This document shows, one piece after another, positions 46,479 to 55,329 of a stretch of 64,000 bases of DNA (position 1 is its first letter; every line of letters begins with the position of its first letter). Source of the stretch: Archaeoglobus sp. JdFR-24 (lineage in GTDB: Archaea; Halobacteriota; Archaeoglobi; Archaeoglobales; Archaeoglobaceae). The stretch is from the NCBI GenBank assembly GCA_002011215.1, contig MTML01000100.1:1-64000 (forward strand), written 5' to 3'. The translations under genes and the position numbers were made by a program. The notes under the pieces were generated by a model that was not told the origin of the DNA, ran no database searches, and worked only from the letters and a program-made list of their open reading frames with translations.

Positions 46479-47498
46479 ATGGATAATAAAATCAAAGCGA
46501 TGATATATGATGGTAATTTTCTCAGAGATGTTGCAGAAAAACTCCTTGAGAAAGGCTATAGGGTAATCGCACCCATTAAGTCAGGAAACTATTTCATCTT
46601 TAGGGAGATCGACAATCCAGAAAGAATCTCATTGAATTTCATCAATACAAAAAAATCCGCAAAAGAATTTCTCTTTCCGCAAAATGAGGGCCTAATCAGA
46701 TATAGAGAATGGATCGAGGAGATTTTGTTGGATAGCAAAAAGAGAGCTATCATCGGAATAAGGCCATGTGATGCAAAGGCCATAACACTTCTGGATGAGG
46801 TTTTCCTAAAAGGATTCAAAGATCCCTATTATGAGGCAAGAAGAAAGAACACGATTATCATAGGTTATGCATGCAACGAGACAGGAGATTACTGTTTTTG
46901 CAGCAGTCTGGGTTTAAGCCCGCATGAAACAGAAGGAATGGACATTCTGGTTACGAATCTTGGTGATAGAAATTATTTAGAGGTAATTACAGACAAGGGA
47001 GATGAGATAATCGGGCTCTTTGACGTAAAAGAGGTAACCGATGAGGATGGCAAAAGAAAGCATGAACTTGAAAGAAAAGCAGTGGAATCCACCACGAGGA
47101 AGATCGTTTCAGATATGAAAGACGTTCTTGTGAACAATTTCAACAGCGATTACTGGAGAAAAGTTGCTTTCAACTGTATTGGTTGTGGAACCTGCACTTT
47201 TCTCTGTCCAACATGCTTCTGCTTCGACATGCTTGATGAGGGTGAAAAAGAGGGAATCAGGTACAGAGCCTGGGATTCCTGCCAGTTTCCACTTTACACA
47301 CTTGAAAGTTCGAGCCACAATCCGAGAAGGGAGAAATGGCAGAGGCTCAGAAATCGATTCTATGATAAGTTCCTCTATACTGTTGAGTCAAAGGGCAAGG
47401 TTTTCTGTGTGGGCTGTGGAAGGTGCATCTCCGACTGTCCTGCCGGTGTTGACATAACCGAAGTTATGAATGGACTTCTGAAGGAGGTGAGCGAATGA
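46479..47498 (+). CDS. flxB: FlxB-like 4Fe-4S protein (AsrA-related)
   Basis: A 339-residue protein. GIRPCDAKAITLLDEVF and IIGYACNETGDYCFC are typical of the hydrogenase/sulfite-reductase subunit A group, and two [4Fe-4S] motifs follow (CIGCGTCTFLCPTCFC, CVGCGRCISDCPAGVD). It starts after GGTGATAAA and overlaps flxA by 4 bases. Confidence 0.78.
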   Translation: MDNKIKAMIYDGNFLRDVAEKLLEKGYRVIAPIKSGNYFIFREIDNPERISLNFINTKKSAKEFLFPQNEGLIRYREWIEEILLDSKKRAIIGIRPCDAKAITLLDEVFLKGFKDPYYEARRKNTIIIGYACNETGDYCFCSSLGLSPHETEGMDILVTNLGDRNYLEVITDKGDEIIGLFDVKEVTDEDGKRKHELERKAVESTTRKIVSDMKDVLVNNFNSDYWRKVAFNCIGCGTCTFLCPTCFCFDMLDEGEKEGIRYRAWDSCQFPLYTLESSSHNPRREKWQRLRNRFYDKFLYTVESKGKVFCVGCGRCISDCPAGVDITEVMNGLLKEVSE

Positions 47499-48337
47499 TA
47501 GATATAGGGGCAGAGATGGAGAATCCTTACGTCCCCTTCAAAGCTGAGATCATTGATATCAGACAGGAGGTAAAGGGTGTAAGAGCAATCAAAACCTTCA
47601 GAATGAGACTTGTGGGAAGAGAGAGATTCGATTACAAACCAGGTCATGGCTGTCTGGTATCTGTTTTTGGGAGAGGAGAGAGCTGGTTCACAATCGCAAA
47701 CTCACCAACACGTCCTGATCTTGAGTTCAGTGTTCTTAAAACCGGAAAAGTCACAACAAAACTCCATGAGCTTGAAGTGGGAGATATCGTTGGACTGCGA
47801 GGCCCGCTCGGCACACCATTCCCGGTGGATGAGTGGAAAGGGAAAAACATCATAACAATAGGTGGAGGTATAGGCCAAACTCCTCTTAGATCTGTCTACC
47901 AGTATGTTATAGACAACTACGACGATTATGGCGAGTTAACAATCGTTTATGGTGCGAGGACATCAAGGGATCTGGTTTACAAAGATGAACTCATGCAGCT
48001 TATCGATGAAGGATACAACGTCTACCTTTCAGTTGATATGCAGGAAGAGGGCTGGGAGCACTTTGTTGGGTACGTTCCCGATAATCTAAGGTTTAATGTG
48101 AAGCCCGATCCGGATAACACAATAGCGATAACCTGTGGTCCACCAATCATGATCACTCTCACCTTGAGGGTGCTAAAAGAGTTGGGTTTCAAGGAAGACC
48201 AGGTTTACACAACTCTCGAGAGGAGGATGAAGTGTGGAATAGGCAAGTGTGGGAGATGCAGGCTCGATGGAAAATATGTCTGCAGAGATGGGCCAGTGTT
48301 CAGATACGACAGACTTTCCAGCCTGCTTGAAAGTTAG
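47495..48337 (+). CDS. flxA: FlxA-like NAD(P)H-oxidising flavoprotein subunit
   Basis: A 280-residue member of the ferredoxin-NADP reductase superfamily of the AsrB/hydrogenase-gamma type. Flavin binding is in SWFTIANSPT, nucleotide binding in TIGGGIGQTPLRSV and ITCGPPIMI, and a C-terminal [2Fe-2S]-like Cys set in MKCGIGKCGRCRLDGKYVC. It probably supplies electrons from NADH or NADPH to the Hdr complex. Confidence 0.85.
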   Translation: MIDIGAEMENPYVPFKAEIIDIRQEVKGVRAIKTFRMRLVGRERFDYKPGHGCLVSVFGRGESWFTIANSPTRPDLEFSVLKTGKVTTKLHELEVGDIVGLRGPLGTPFPVDEWKGKNIITIGGGIGQTPLRSVYQYVIDNYDDYGELTIVYGARTSRDLVYKDELMQLIDEGYNVYLSVDMQEEGWEHFVGYVPDNLRFNVKPDPDNTIAITCGPPIMITLTLRVLKELGFKEDQVYTTLERRMKCGIGKCGRCRLDGKYVCRDGPVFRYDRLSSLLES

Positions 48338-48348
48338 GAGGGAAGAAG

Positions 48349-48882
48349 ATGATTAAACTCAATGAAGAGAGAGATAAAGACCTGATAAAAGAGCTAATAG
48401 AATTCGGTGGGCACGATCTGCTCAAATGTTATCAGTGCGGTACATGCATTGCTGACTGTCCGACAGGGATTGCTGAGAGTCCACTGAGTGTTAAAAAACT
48501 CATCCATATCTGTAAATTGGGTTTGAGGGAGAGACTCATCGAAGATACGACTCCTTGGATGTGTGTCACCTGTGGAGGATGTGAGGAGAGGTGCCCGAGA
48601 GGAGCAGAGCCTTTTGAGATTGTCCTTGCGATAAGGAGATGGCAGTGCAAAGAAGATGAAACATATATCCCGCTCGTTCTCGGGGAGATATACGAGAGAG
48701 GACACACCCAGAACCTTGCAGGTGTGTCTGAACTCAGAAAATCACTTGATTTGCCCGAGGTGCCACCAACTGTGATAAGCAAGCCAGAGATGCTGGAAAA
48801 GTTCAGGAAAGTGCTGAGAAATACCAGGATAGTGAAGGAATACGGTTACATATTTGGAATTGATGAGGAAGGAGAGGAGTGA
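48349..48882 (+). CDS. hdrC: HdrC-like iron-sulfur subunit
   Basis: A 177-residue protein with two [4Fe-4S] motifs (CYQCGTCIADCPTG and CVTCGGCEERCPRG). HdrC links HdrA with HdrB, the site of disulfide reduction. Preceded by GGAGGGAAG and followed 13 bases later by hdrB. Confidence 0.93.
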   Translation: MIKLNEERDKDLIKELIEFGGHDLLKCYQCGTCIADCPTGIAESPLSVKKLIHICKLGLRERLIEDTTPWMCVTCGGCEERCPRGAEPFEIVLAIRRWQCKEDETYIPLVLGEIYERGHTQNLAGVSELRKSLDLPEVPPTVISKPEMLEKFRKVLRNTRIVKEYGYIFGIDEEGEE

Positions 48883-48895
48883 GAGGTGAAAAGAT

Positions 48896-49798
48896 ATGTC
48901 AGATAAAACACCTAAATACGGCCTTTTTCTGGGGTGCAACATGCCGGCCCTTCGCCCCGACGTTGAAAAGGCCATCAGGGTTGCTCTACCGGGTGTTGGA
49001 ATAGAACTTGTCGATATTGAAGGAGCTGCATGCTGTCCTGCTTTTGGAACGTTCTACTCAGTTGATGAAGATGCTGCTCTTGCTGTCAATGCATGGAATC
49101 TCTCCCTTGCAGAAAAAGCGGGAGTTGATATCGTTGTTCAGTGTGGTAGCTGTTACAGTACACTGCGAATAGGGCGCCATAAAATACTGAACGGGAGAAA
49201 AGATGGTGTCAACAAGCTTCTGTCAAATGCCGGAATAAGCTATCAGGGAAAGGCGAATGTCAGACATGTGATAGATGTCTATTACAATGAGGCTGGCCCA
49301 CAAAAAATAAGCGAGAGCATAAAGTACTGTCTGGATGGAATGAGAGCTGTCGTTCAGAATCCATGTCATGTGCTTAGACCCAGTAAAATTGTCGGATTTG
49401 ATGATCCGGAGAACCCTATTGCCCTGAAGGGCATTACCAAGGCTTTGGGAGCAGATATTCCGGGCTATGAAAGGGAGAAACAGTGCTGTGGGGGTGCCGG
49501 AGGTTTCAGCAAGCGAGATGTAAAGGCAAATCTCGAGTTCGTAAAGAAGAAGTTCGATTCAATGAAAGCAGAAGTTGATCCCGATGTGATAGTTGTCTCC
49601 TGTATCACATGCCTCATGCACCTGGATTCAATACAGGATAAGATGAGGAAAAAAGGTATGATTGATTACAGCATCCCTGTTTTCGACTATTCCCAGCTAC
49701 TTGCGATCTGTCTTGGCCATGATCCTGATAAAGTGGCAAGAATTTCAGTAACGCCAAGAGATGAAGTAATTAAGAGAATACTGGAGAACAAACGCTAA
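48896..49798 (+). CDS. hdrB: HdrB-like heterodisulfide reductase catalytic subunit
   Basis: A 300-residue protein with two CCG domains. The Cys motifs are ACCPAFG with QCGSC in the first half and NPCHVLRP, QCCGGAGGF and SCITCLMH in the second, which hold the two non-cubane [4Fe-4S] clusters where the disulfide is reduced. In an organism without coenzyme M and B cycling the disulfide may be another thiol pair. Last gene of the operon. Confidence 0.93.
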   Translation: MSDKTPKYGLFLGCNMPALRPDVEKAIRVALPGVGIELVDIEGAACCPAFGTFYSVDEDAALAVNAWNLSLAEKAGVDIVVQCGSCYSTLRIGRHKILNGRKDGVNKLLSNAGISYQGKANVRHVIDVYYNEAGPQKISESIKYCLDGMRAVVQNPCHVLRPSKIVGFDDPENPIALKGITKALGADIPGYEREKQCCGGAGGFSKRDVKANLEFVKKKFDSMKAEVDPDVIVVSCITCLMHLDSIQDKMRKKGMIDYSIPVFDYSQLLAICLGHDPDKVARISVTPRDEVIKRILENKR

Positions 49799-50104
49799 TT
49801 TTTAATTAATTTTATAAATTTATAATTTTTATGGTTAATTATCTTTTTGCAGTTTAATAACATAACTTTTTGGTGATGTGAGGTTAAGTTCAGGAGGAAA
49901 GATATAGAATTCTCCCAAAATTTCTTCGAACCCCGAACGTTTCATCATCATTTTTCTTACGACTCAACCCTCTTATTTATGGATCCATTCTATCCAGATC
50001 TGTTGATAATTTTTATCCAAATTTGCAATATACCATAACATATAAACAATATTCCATCCCTACACTCCATAAACCAAAATAAAGGCTTTAAGAGGTGATA
50101 GCGG
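49799..50104. promoter_or_regulatory. Intergenic region and promoter of the peptide cluster
   Basis: Mostly AT-rich with no gene. A TATA-like box (ACATATAAACAAT, about 50038-50050) and, 41 bases later, the ribosome site GAGGTGA (50092-50098) precede the peptide ATG at 50105, so the peptide mRNA probably has a short leader. GGAGGAAAGAT at 49893 is not followed by a usable frame. Confidence 0.5.
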
Positions 50105-50221
50105 ATGGAAGAAGGCACAAAAGGTATAAGAGTGTTAGAATGCGGTCTTATGGGGGTTGAAGAACCGAATTTCTGTGGACTTTGTGGTGTATTTTGCGCC
50201 CCGCTGAAAAAATTGATATGA
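50105..50221 (+). CDS. 38-residue Cys-containing peptide, candidate RiPP precursor
   Basis: ATG 50105 to TGA 50221 codes for a 38-residue peptide. The N-terminal part (MEEGTKGIRVLECGLMGVEE) is leader-like and the C-terminal part is NFCGLCGVFCAPLKKLI. Cys are at 13, 24, 27 and 31; the three in the C-terminal part are spaced C-x2-C-x3-C. A GAGGTGA ribosome site lies 6 bases before the ATG. The next gene, 34 bases on, is a radical SAM/SPASM protein, and an ABC transporter follows; this is the usual setting for a thioether-type (sactipeptide or ranthipeptide) precursor. No known precursor family is recognised. Coding is supported by the ribosome site, the Cys pattern and the context; chance cannot be fully excluded for so short a frame. 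Confidence 0.72.
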   Translation: MEEGTKGIRVLECGLMGVEEPNFCGLCGVFCAPLKKLI

Positions 50222-50255
50222 ATAAAAACTATATTCATTTTATTTTGGTGAGTGA

Positions 50256-51584
50256 ATGGTTATGCCTCATGGCAAAAAATGGTCGAAATACAATTATAAT
50301 GTCGAAGTTGATGGTAAGTTAGTCATTTTTAACGGATTGTACAGACATTTATTAGTAATAGACAAAAAAACCTTTAAAGAGATCGATAATATACTAACAA
50401 ACACGCTGACAAACAACAAAGGATTTGATGATAAACTTAGGGAGAAGATTGAATATCTAACAAGATTAAATATAATTATCGATGATTACATCGATGAGGC
50501 TTTAATGGCTAAATTCTTAATAAACAGATGGAAATACACCACAGGTGTTTTTTCCCTCTTTATAAGTTATACTTCTGCTTGCAACCTATCGTGTAGATAT
50601 TGCTATCAGGATAATTCAAAAAATTCCTCCTATCTCAGTGAGAAAAAATGGAACATTCTTTATGACTTCATTGAGAGCAAAATATCAAGAGATGACACCA
50701 AATCTCTGAGTATAGCATTGTTTGGGGGAGAACCTCTTTTAAATTACAAAGTCTTGTTGAAAAGTGTAAAGGACATAAAATCCCTCGAGCATATTGGAGT
50801 TTCTTCTGACATCACACTAATAACTAATGGAACGTTACTTAACAAGAATATAGCAGAGGAGCTTTTTCCATATATGGATGCTTTCCAAATAACTATAGAT
50901 GGCACAAAGGAGTCCCATGATAGATTAAGGCCTTATAAAAATGGATTTGGAACTTACGACGTCATATTGAGCAACCTTATAGAGAATTTAGAGGAATTAG
51001 AAAACAAAGTGCAAATTCGTTCGAATATAGATGAAAGTAACTATCAAGACGTCATCAAGTTGTTAGATGAGTTAAGCTCATTGGGATTGCAGGATAGAAT
51101 AAGGAGTTACGATGCTGTAGCCATTTATGCATCTCAGAAGATGGTAAAAAGTAAGGGTTTTGAGCATCTGATAACTCCAAACAAAGTGAAACTTGTTATC
51201 GAGGTATTAAAATATGCTACCAAAAAGGGATTTAAGATCTCAAAAGGATTCGTAAATGCGCTCTGTATTGGAAGTTTAATGAATGGATTTGCAGTTGATG
51301 AAAATCTGAACATTTACAAATGCCCAGGTTTTTACTATGATATTCCTGACGGATACATCGATCATAATGGAAAATTGATTATAACTAATAATAGGTTCTA
51401 TAAGTTTGTTTTGGAGGAATCCGCTTGTTTTGGAACATGTGAGTTTGCTCCGATATGTTATGGTGGATGCAAATGGATGAGGGGGAGCAAAAAGATTCAC
51501 TGTCCAAAACCGGTATTTATTCCCTACCTTTCTGAGCTTATAAAATATTACGCGATTTCCAATTATCCGGAGGAGATCAGATGA
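50256..51584 (+). CDS. Radical SAM/SPASM peptide maturase
   Basis: A 442-residue protein. The N-terminal 90 residues (NYNVEVDGKLVIFNGLYRHL onwards) have the beta-then-helix pattern of a precursor recognition element. The radical SAM cluster is CNLSCRYC (Cys109, Cys113, Cys116), with the GGEP motif at 157-160 (LFGGEP) and ITIDGTKESHDRLRP after it. The C-terminal SPASM region has seven Cys (337, 356, 391, 395, 401, 405, 416), enough for two auxiliary [4Fe-4S] clusters. Such enzymes form thioether or carbon-carbon cross-links in ribosomal peptides. ATG 50262 is an alternative start. Ends in a 4-base overlap with the ABC ATPase gene. Confidence 0.88.
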   Translation: MVMPHGKKWSKYNYNVEVDGKLVIFNGLYRHLLVIDKKTFKEIDNILTNTLTNNKGFDDKLREKIEYLTRLNIIIDDYIDEALMAKFLINRWKYTTGVFSLFISYTSACNLSCRYCYQDNSKNSSYLSEKKWNILYDFIESKISRDDTKSLSIALFGGEPLLNYKVLLKSVKDIKSLEHIGVSSDITLITNGTLLNKNIAEELFPYMDAFQITIDGTKESHDRLRPYKNGFGTYDVILSNLIENLEELENKVQIRSNIDESNYQDVIKLLDELSSLGLQDRIRSYDAVAIYASQKMVKSKGFEHLITPNKVKLVIEVLKYATKKGFKISKGFVNALCIGSLMNGFAVDENLNIYKCPGFYYDIPDGYIDHNGKLIITNNRFYKFVLEESACFGTCEFAPICYGGCKWMRGSKKIHCPKPVFIPYLSELIKYYAISNYPEEIR

Positions 51585-52483
51585 GCTCAGTGATCAGGGT
51601 AGAAAATATAACCAAAATATTCCCCAATGGAATCGTTGCCAATCGAGATATCACGCTTTATGTGAACGCAGGTGAAATCGTGGGGATAGTTGGCCCGAAT
51701 GGAGCTGGCAAGACCACTCTTATAAGACAAATACTGGGTCTTCTCAAATCCACAAAGGGTAAGATAAGCATCTTGGGGGAGGATTCTGCAAACTCAAAGA
51801 AAGTAAAATATATAGGATATGTCCCCCAGTATCCCCTTTTCTTCCCTTCACTTACAGTAAAGGAGGTCATAGAATTTATGCTCAGATTCAACAATATGAA
51901 AGAATATGATAGAATATCTGAAACAATTCTCGAGACAGTAGGATTAGGTGACTCCAGAAACATGGCTGGATATCAATTATCTGCTGGACAGCGAAAGCTC
52001 CTTTTATTTGCCATGGCCATCAGTAAAAATCCGCAAATACTTATTCTCGATGAACCAACAAGTATGGTCGATCTCGTCCATAAGAAAATTATATGGGATA
52101 TAATCGAGAATTTCAATGGAGAAGGTGTCCTGATAGCCAGCCACGATATGAATGAGGTTAGAAAACTGTGTGATAGGATTTATTTGCTGGTTGACGGGAG
52201 GATAATCGCAAAAGGTACTCCTGAAGAGATTTCCTCGATAATTGAGATGCCTGTGGAGATTAGTTTTACGGTTAAAAAATCAAAGAGTGCGGAAAAATTA
52301 CTCACTGAAAAAAACATCGAGTATGAGAAGCGATTTAATGTTTTTAGCATATCTTTTCAAAATATTGACCATTGCATAAATTTTGTGAAAGTTTTGAATG
52401 ATATTGCAGGTATAACATCGTTGCATGTAGATGCACCGTCTTTCGAGAAAGCTGTTTATAAACTGCTGAAGGAGGTATCATGA
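51581..52483 (+). CDS. ABC transporter ATP-binding protein of the peptide cluster
   Basis: A 300-residue ATPase of the CcmA/NatA type. Walker A is GPNGAGKTT, the Q-loop is VPQYP, the signature is LSAGQRK (Gly of the usual LSGGQ is Ala), and Walker B is LILDEPTS. The C-terminal 80 residues match the extension found in drug and bacteriocin exporters. It overlaps both the maturase and the permease genes by 4 bases, so all are one operon. It probably exports, or protects against, the modified peptide. Confidence 0.9.
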   Translation: MSSVIRVENITKIFPNGIVANRDITLYVNAGEIVGIVGPNGAGKTTLIRQILGLLKSTKGKISILGEDSANSKKVKYIGYVPQYPLFFPSLTVKEVIEFMLRFNNMKEYDRISETILETVGLGDSRNMAGYQLSAGQRKLLLFAMAISKNPQILILDEPTSMVDLVHKKIIWDIIENFNGEGVLIASHDMNEVRKLCDRIYLLVDGRIIAKGTPEEISSIIEMPVEISFTVKKSKSAEKLLTEKNIEYEKRFNVFSISFQNIDHCINFVKVLNDIAGITSLHVDAPSFEKAVYKLLKEVS

Positions 52484-53217
52484 TGCAAAGGATGAGAAAG
52501 ATTCTTATCTCCGCCCTTATGGAATTCAAAAACCTAAGACTTTTCAAACTTCAAATAATTATAAGCTTAGGAATTATTCCTTTTTCCTATCTTTTCGTTG
52601 TTCTCCTATATGCAAATGGAAGTGATATCCCATACCTGCTTTCCGGATTTTCTGTGATCTCTCTCTTTAGTTCCCTAATAACTTTACTCTCGTTGAGAAT
52701 AAGCAATTTGATGGAACCTGAGGTTGTTGAATTATATTCTACCCTCCCCGTCAATTATAGTGATATTATTATCTCATACACTCTTGTATATGTGATCCTC
52801 GCACTTCCACAGTCTTTTCTCTCCCTAGGGCTGTCGGCTCTTAACGTAAATTCGGTAAATCTGTGGCTCGTTGGCACAGGTGTGGTGTTGGGCATAATTC
52901 TTTTTGGTTTAATGGCTATATCATTAGGCTTGTTTATAAACAATCCATATAAAGCCCAGGGAGTGGTTCCACTTATTGGATGGCTAATGCTCTTACTTTC
53001 ACCAGCATACTACCATATAAAAAATTATTATATGCTTGCTGTACTGATGGTTAATCCTGTCACCCATGTGCTAAACATAATCAGAGCTGGACTGGGCGAT
53101 GGTGGATTGAGATACGTGCACCCTCATATTTTCTATTTGATCGTTTTATCTATCCTTCTCAGTGTATACATCGGAAGAAGGTTTAAGAATGTTTATATGC
53201 TTGAAAAATTATACTAA
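52480..53217 (+). CDS. ABC-2 type permease of the peptide cluster
   Basis: A 245-residue protein with about six hydrophobic helices, for example IISLGIIPFSYLFVVLLYA near 28-46 and GTGVVLGIILFGLMAISLGL near 132-151. It carries no recognisable enzymatic motif and pairs with the ATPase upstream. ABC-2 permeases of this size export lipids, drugs or peptides. Last gene of the operon. Confidence 0.85.
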   Translation: MMQRMRKILISALMEFKNLRLFKLQIIISLGIIPFSYLFVVLLYANGSDIPYLLSGFSVISLFSSLITLLSLRISNLMEPEVVELYSTLPVNYSDIIISYTLVYVILALPQSFLSLGLSALNVNSVNLWLVGTGVVLGIILFGLMAISLGLFINNPYKAQGVVPLIGWLMLLLSPAYYHIKNYYMLAVLMVNPVTHVLNIIRAGLGDGGLRYVHPHIFYLIVLSILLSVYIGRRFKNVYMLEKLY

Positions 53218-53403
53218 TTTAAACAGCAAGATTTATAGTATTTTTAATACAATTGCTGTAACGTCACCAGATTATACATCATCAGGTCATCAGCTAATTA
53301 CCAATCAGATTGTTCACCCGTAAGCTCTTCTAATTACATATGTTAATAATCTTACAGCAAATGATGCGTAATGTTTATATACGGTGGTGATGAGGCAAAT
53401 TGC

Positions 53404-54900
53404 GTGAAGTCAGAAAACGTGAAAACAGTTGAAGAGATAAACAGGAAAATCAAAGAGGGTTCGGCTGTTGTTGTTACAGCAGAAGAGATGAAAAATATTG
53501 TCGAAGAGCTTGGAGCAGAGGGAGCCGCAAAGGAAGTAGATGTCGTTACCACCGGAACTTTTGGAGCAATGTGTTCATCAGGAGTTTTCTTCAATTTCGG
53601 CCATTCGGATCCTCCAATCAAGATGCAAAAGATATGGCTCAACGATGTAGAGGCATATACAGGAATAGCAGCAGTCGACGCATATCTGGGCGTTACGCAG
53701 ATTTCTGAAACACTTGGAATAGAATACGGTGGAGCACATGTGATTGAGGAGCTCGTCAGAGGGAAAGAGGTTGAATTGAAGGCAAAATCTTACGGCACAG
53801 ACTGCTACCCGAGAAAGGAAATTATCACTGAAATAAGCCTTGAGGATGTAAATCAGGCAGAAATGATCAACCCGAGAAACGCCTATCAGAGATATAAGGC
53901 TGCTACAAACTCATCAAACAGGATATTAAAGACATATATGGGCACACTTCTACCGAATTACGGTAATGTAACCTTTGCGGGAACAGGGGAGATTTCTCCA
54001 CTGAACAACGACCCCGAGTACAGAACGATCGGGATTGGAACAAAAATATTCCTTTGTGGAGCTGAGGGGTATGTCATCGGGGCTGGAACCCAACATTCAC
54101 CACCTTTTGGAACACTGATGGTAAAAGGAGACCTCAGAGAGATGAATACCGAATACATGAGAGCTTCAGTATTCCCAGGATACGGTGTGTCGATGTTTAT
54201 AGGGATTGGGATCCCGATACCAATTCTCGACGCTGAAATGGCAAGATTTACAGCAGTAAAGGACAGAGAAATTGAGACTGAAATCCTGGACTACGGAATA
54301 CCCAGAAGGGGCAGGCCAGTTGTGAGAAAGGTCAATTATGAGGAGCTGAAAAGCGGAAGGGTCGAGATAAATGGAGAAGAGGTCAGGGTTTCTCCACTCT
54401 CAAGTTACTCCATAGCAAGAAAAATAATGATCGAGCTAAAAGACAGAATTAGAAAAGGCGAATTTTTCATTACGCAACCTGTAAGCAGAATCCCTGTAAA
54501 ATCAGAATTCAAACCAATGCGTCAGAGAGAAATCGTGGTTGTTAAAAACGTGATGTCCGATGCAATCAGGATACTTCCTGATACTTCGATAATCGAGGCT
54601 TCAAAAATAATAATCGAAAAGGGTGTAAACCATCTTCCTGTAACCGACAGAGAAGGGGTCCTGATAGGCATTGTAACATCTTGGGACGTAGCAAAGGCAG
54701 TTGCAAAGGGTGGTGTTGAGAGAGTGGACGAAATAATGACAAAGCGTGTGATTACAGTGTCTCCAGAGGATCCCGTTGAACTGGCAGCGAGCAGACTGGA
54801 AAGACACAACATATCCGCACTCCCCGTTATAGACTCAAAGAAGAGAGTTCTCGGACTGATAAGCAGTGAAGATCTGAGCAGGCTCATTGCAAAAAGGTAA
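53404..54900 (+). CDS. Homocysteine biosynthesis protein (DUF39/HcyBio) with CBS domains
   Basis: A 498-residue protein. The first 370 residues are the COG1900/DUF39 domain (KTVEEINRKIKEG, VVVTAEEM, TTGTFGAMCSSG, YGTDCYPRKE, GGAGTQHSPP-like GAGTQHSPPFGT); the C-terminal 120 residues are two CBS domains (VMSDAIRILPDT, MTKRVITVSPED). In methanogens the homologue MA1821 is needed to make homocysteine from aspartate semialdehyde and sulfide. GTG 53404 is chosen as start because TTTATATA (53373-53380) is a TATA box 24-31 bases upstream and the extra N-terminal codons cover it. The CBS pair could sense adenosyl compounds. Confidence 0.88.
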   Translation: MKSENVKTVEEINRKIKEGSAVVVTAEEMKNIVEELGAEGAAKEVDVVTTGTFGAMCSSGVFFNFGHSDPPIKMQKIWLNDVEAYTGIAAVDAYLGVTQISETLGIEYGGAHVIEELVRGKEVELKAKSYGTDCYPRKEIITEISLEDVNQAEMINPRNAYQRYKAATNSSNRILKTYMGTLLPNYGNVTFAGTGEISPLNNDPEYRTIGIGTKIFLCGAEGYVIGAGTQHSPPFGTLMVKGDLREMNTEYMRASVFPGYGVSMFIGIGIPIPILDAEMARFTAVKDREIETEILDYGIPRRGRPVVRKVNYEELKSGRVEINGEEVRVSPLSSYSIARKIMIELKDRIRKGEFFITQPVSRIPVKSEFKPMRQREIVVVKNVMSDAIRILPDTSIIEASKIIIEKGVNHLPVTDREGVLIGIVTSWDVAKAVAKGGVERVDEIMTKRVITVSPEDPVELAASRLERHNISALPVIDSKKRVLGLISSEDLSRLIAKR

Positions 54901-54913
54901 GAGGGTGATAAAA

Positions 54914-55303
54914 ATGATGCTTCAGTTAAAGTTTGACTCAAAAACTGTAAAAGAGCCAGTAATATCTCAGACAGCCCTGGTGAAAAAAACACTGATAAAC
55001 ATCATAAGAGCAAGTGTTGGGGCAAGAGAAGGAGAGCTGGTTGTAGATGTTGACGATGAAAGAGCAGATGAAATAATACAGTTCATCCAGTCAAAGGGCG
55101 TAAGTGTAACAAAAATTTACAAAAACATAGTGAAAGACGAGGACAGATGTGTTCACTGTGGAGCATGCATAAGCATATGCCCGGTGGAGGTTTTTTCATT
55201 TAATGGGGAATACCGGGTTGTAGCAGAATCTGAAAAGTGCATCCACTGTGGTGTTTGCGTTGGAGTGTGTCCACTTCAGGCACTTGACCTTCCCAAAATC
55301 TGA
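54914..55303 (+). CDS. NIL-domain ferredoxin (MA1822-like)
   Basis: A 129-residue protein. An N-terminal NIL domain (about 1-75) is followed by two [4Fe-4S] motifs (CVHCGACISICPVEV, CIHCGVCVGVCPLQA). It is the usual partner of the DUF39 homocysteine protein and probably supplies electrons or sulfur handling for that reaction. GGGTGATAAAA precedes ATG 54914; earlier in-frame starts overlap the upstream gene. Confidence 0.9.
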   Translation: MMLQLKFDSKTVKEPVISQTALVKKTLINIIRASVGAREGELVVDVDDERADEIIQFIQSKGVSVTKIYKNIVKDEDRCVHCGACISICPVEVFSFNGEYRVVAESEKCIHCGVCVGVCPLQALDLPKI

Positions 55304-55329
55304 GTCTCAATGGTAAACTGGGAAATATA

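Noticed and set aside
49990..50238. 82-codon minus-strand frame over the peptide gene
   Set aside because: No ribosome site or recognisable pattern; it is the shadow of the peptide gene and its leader.
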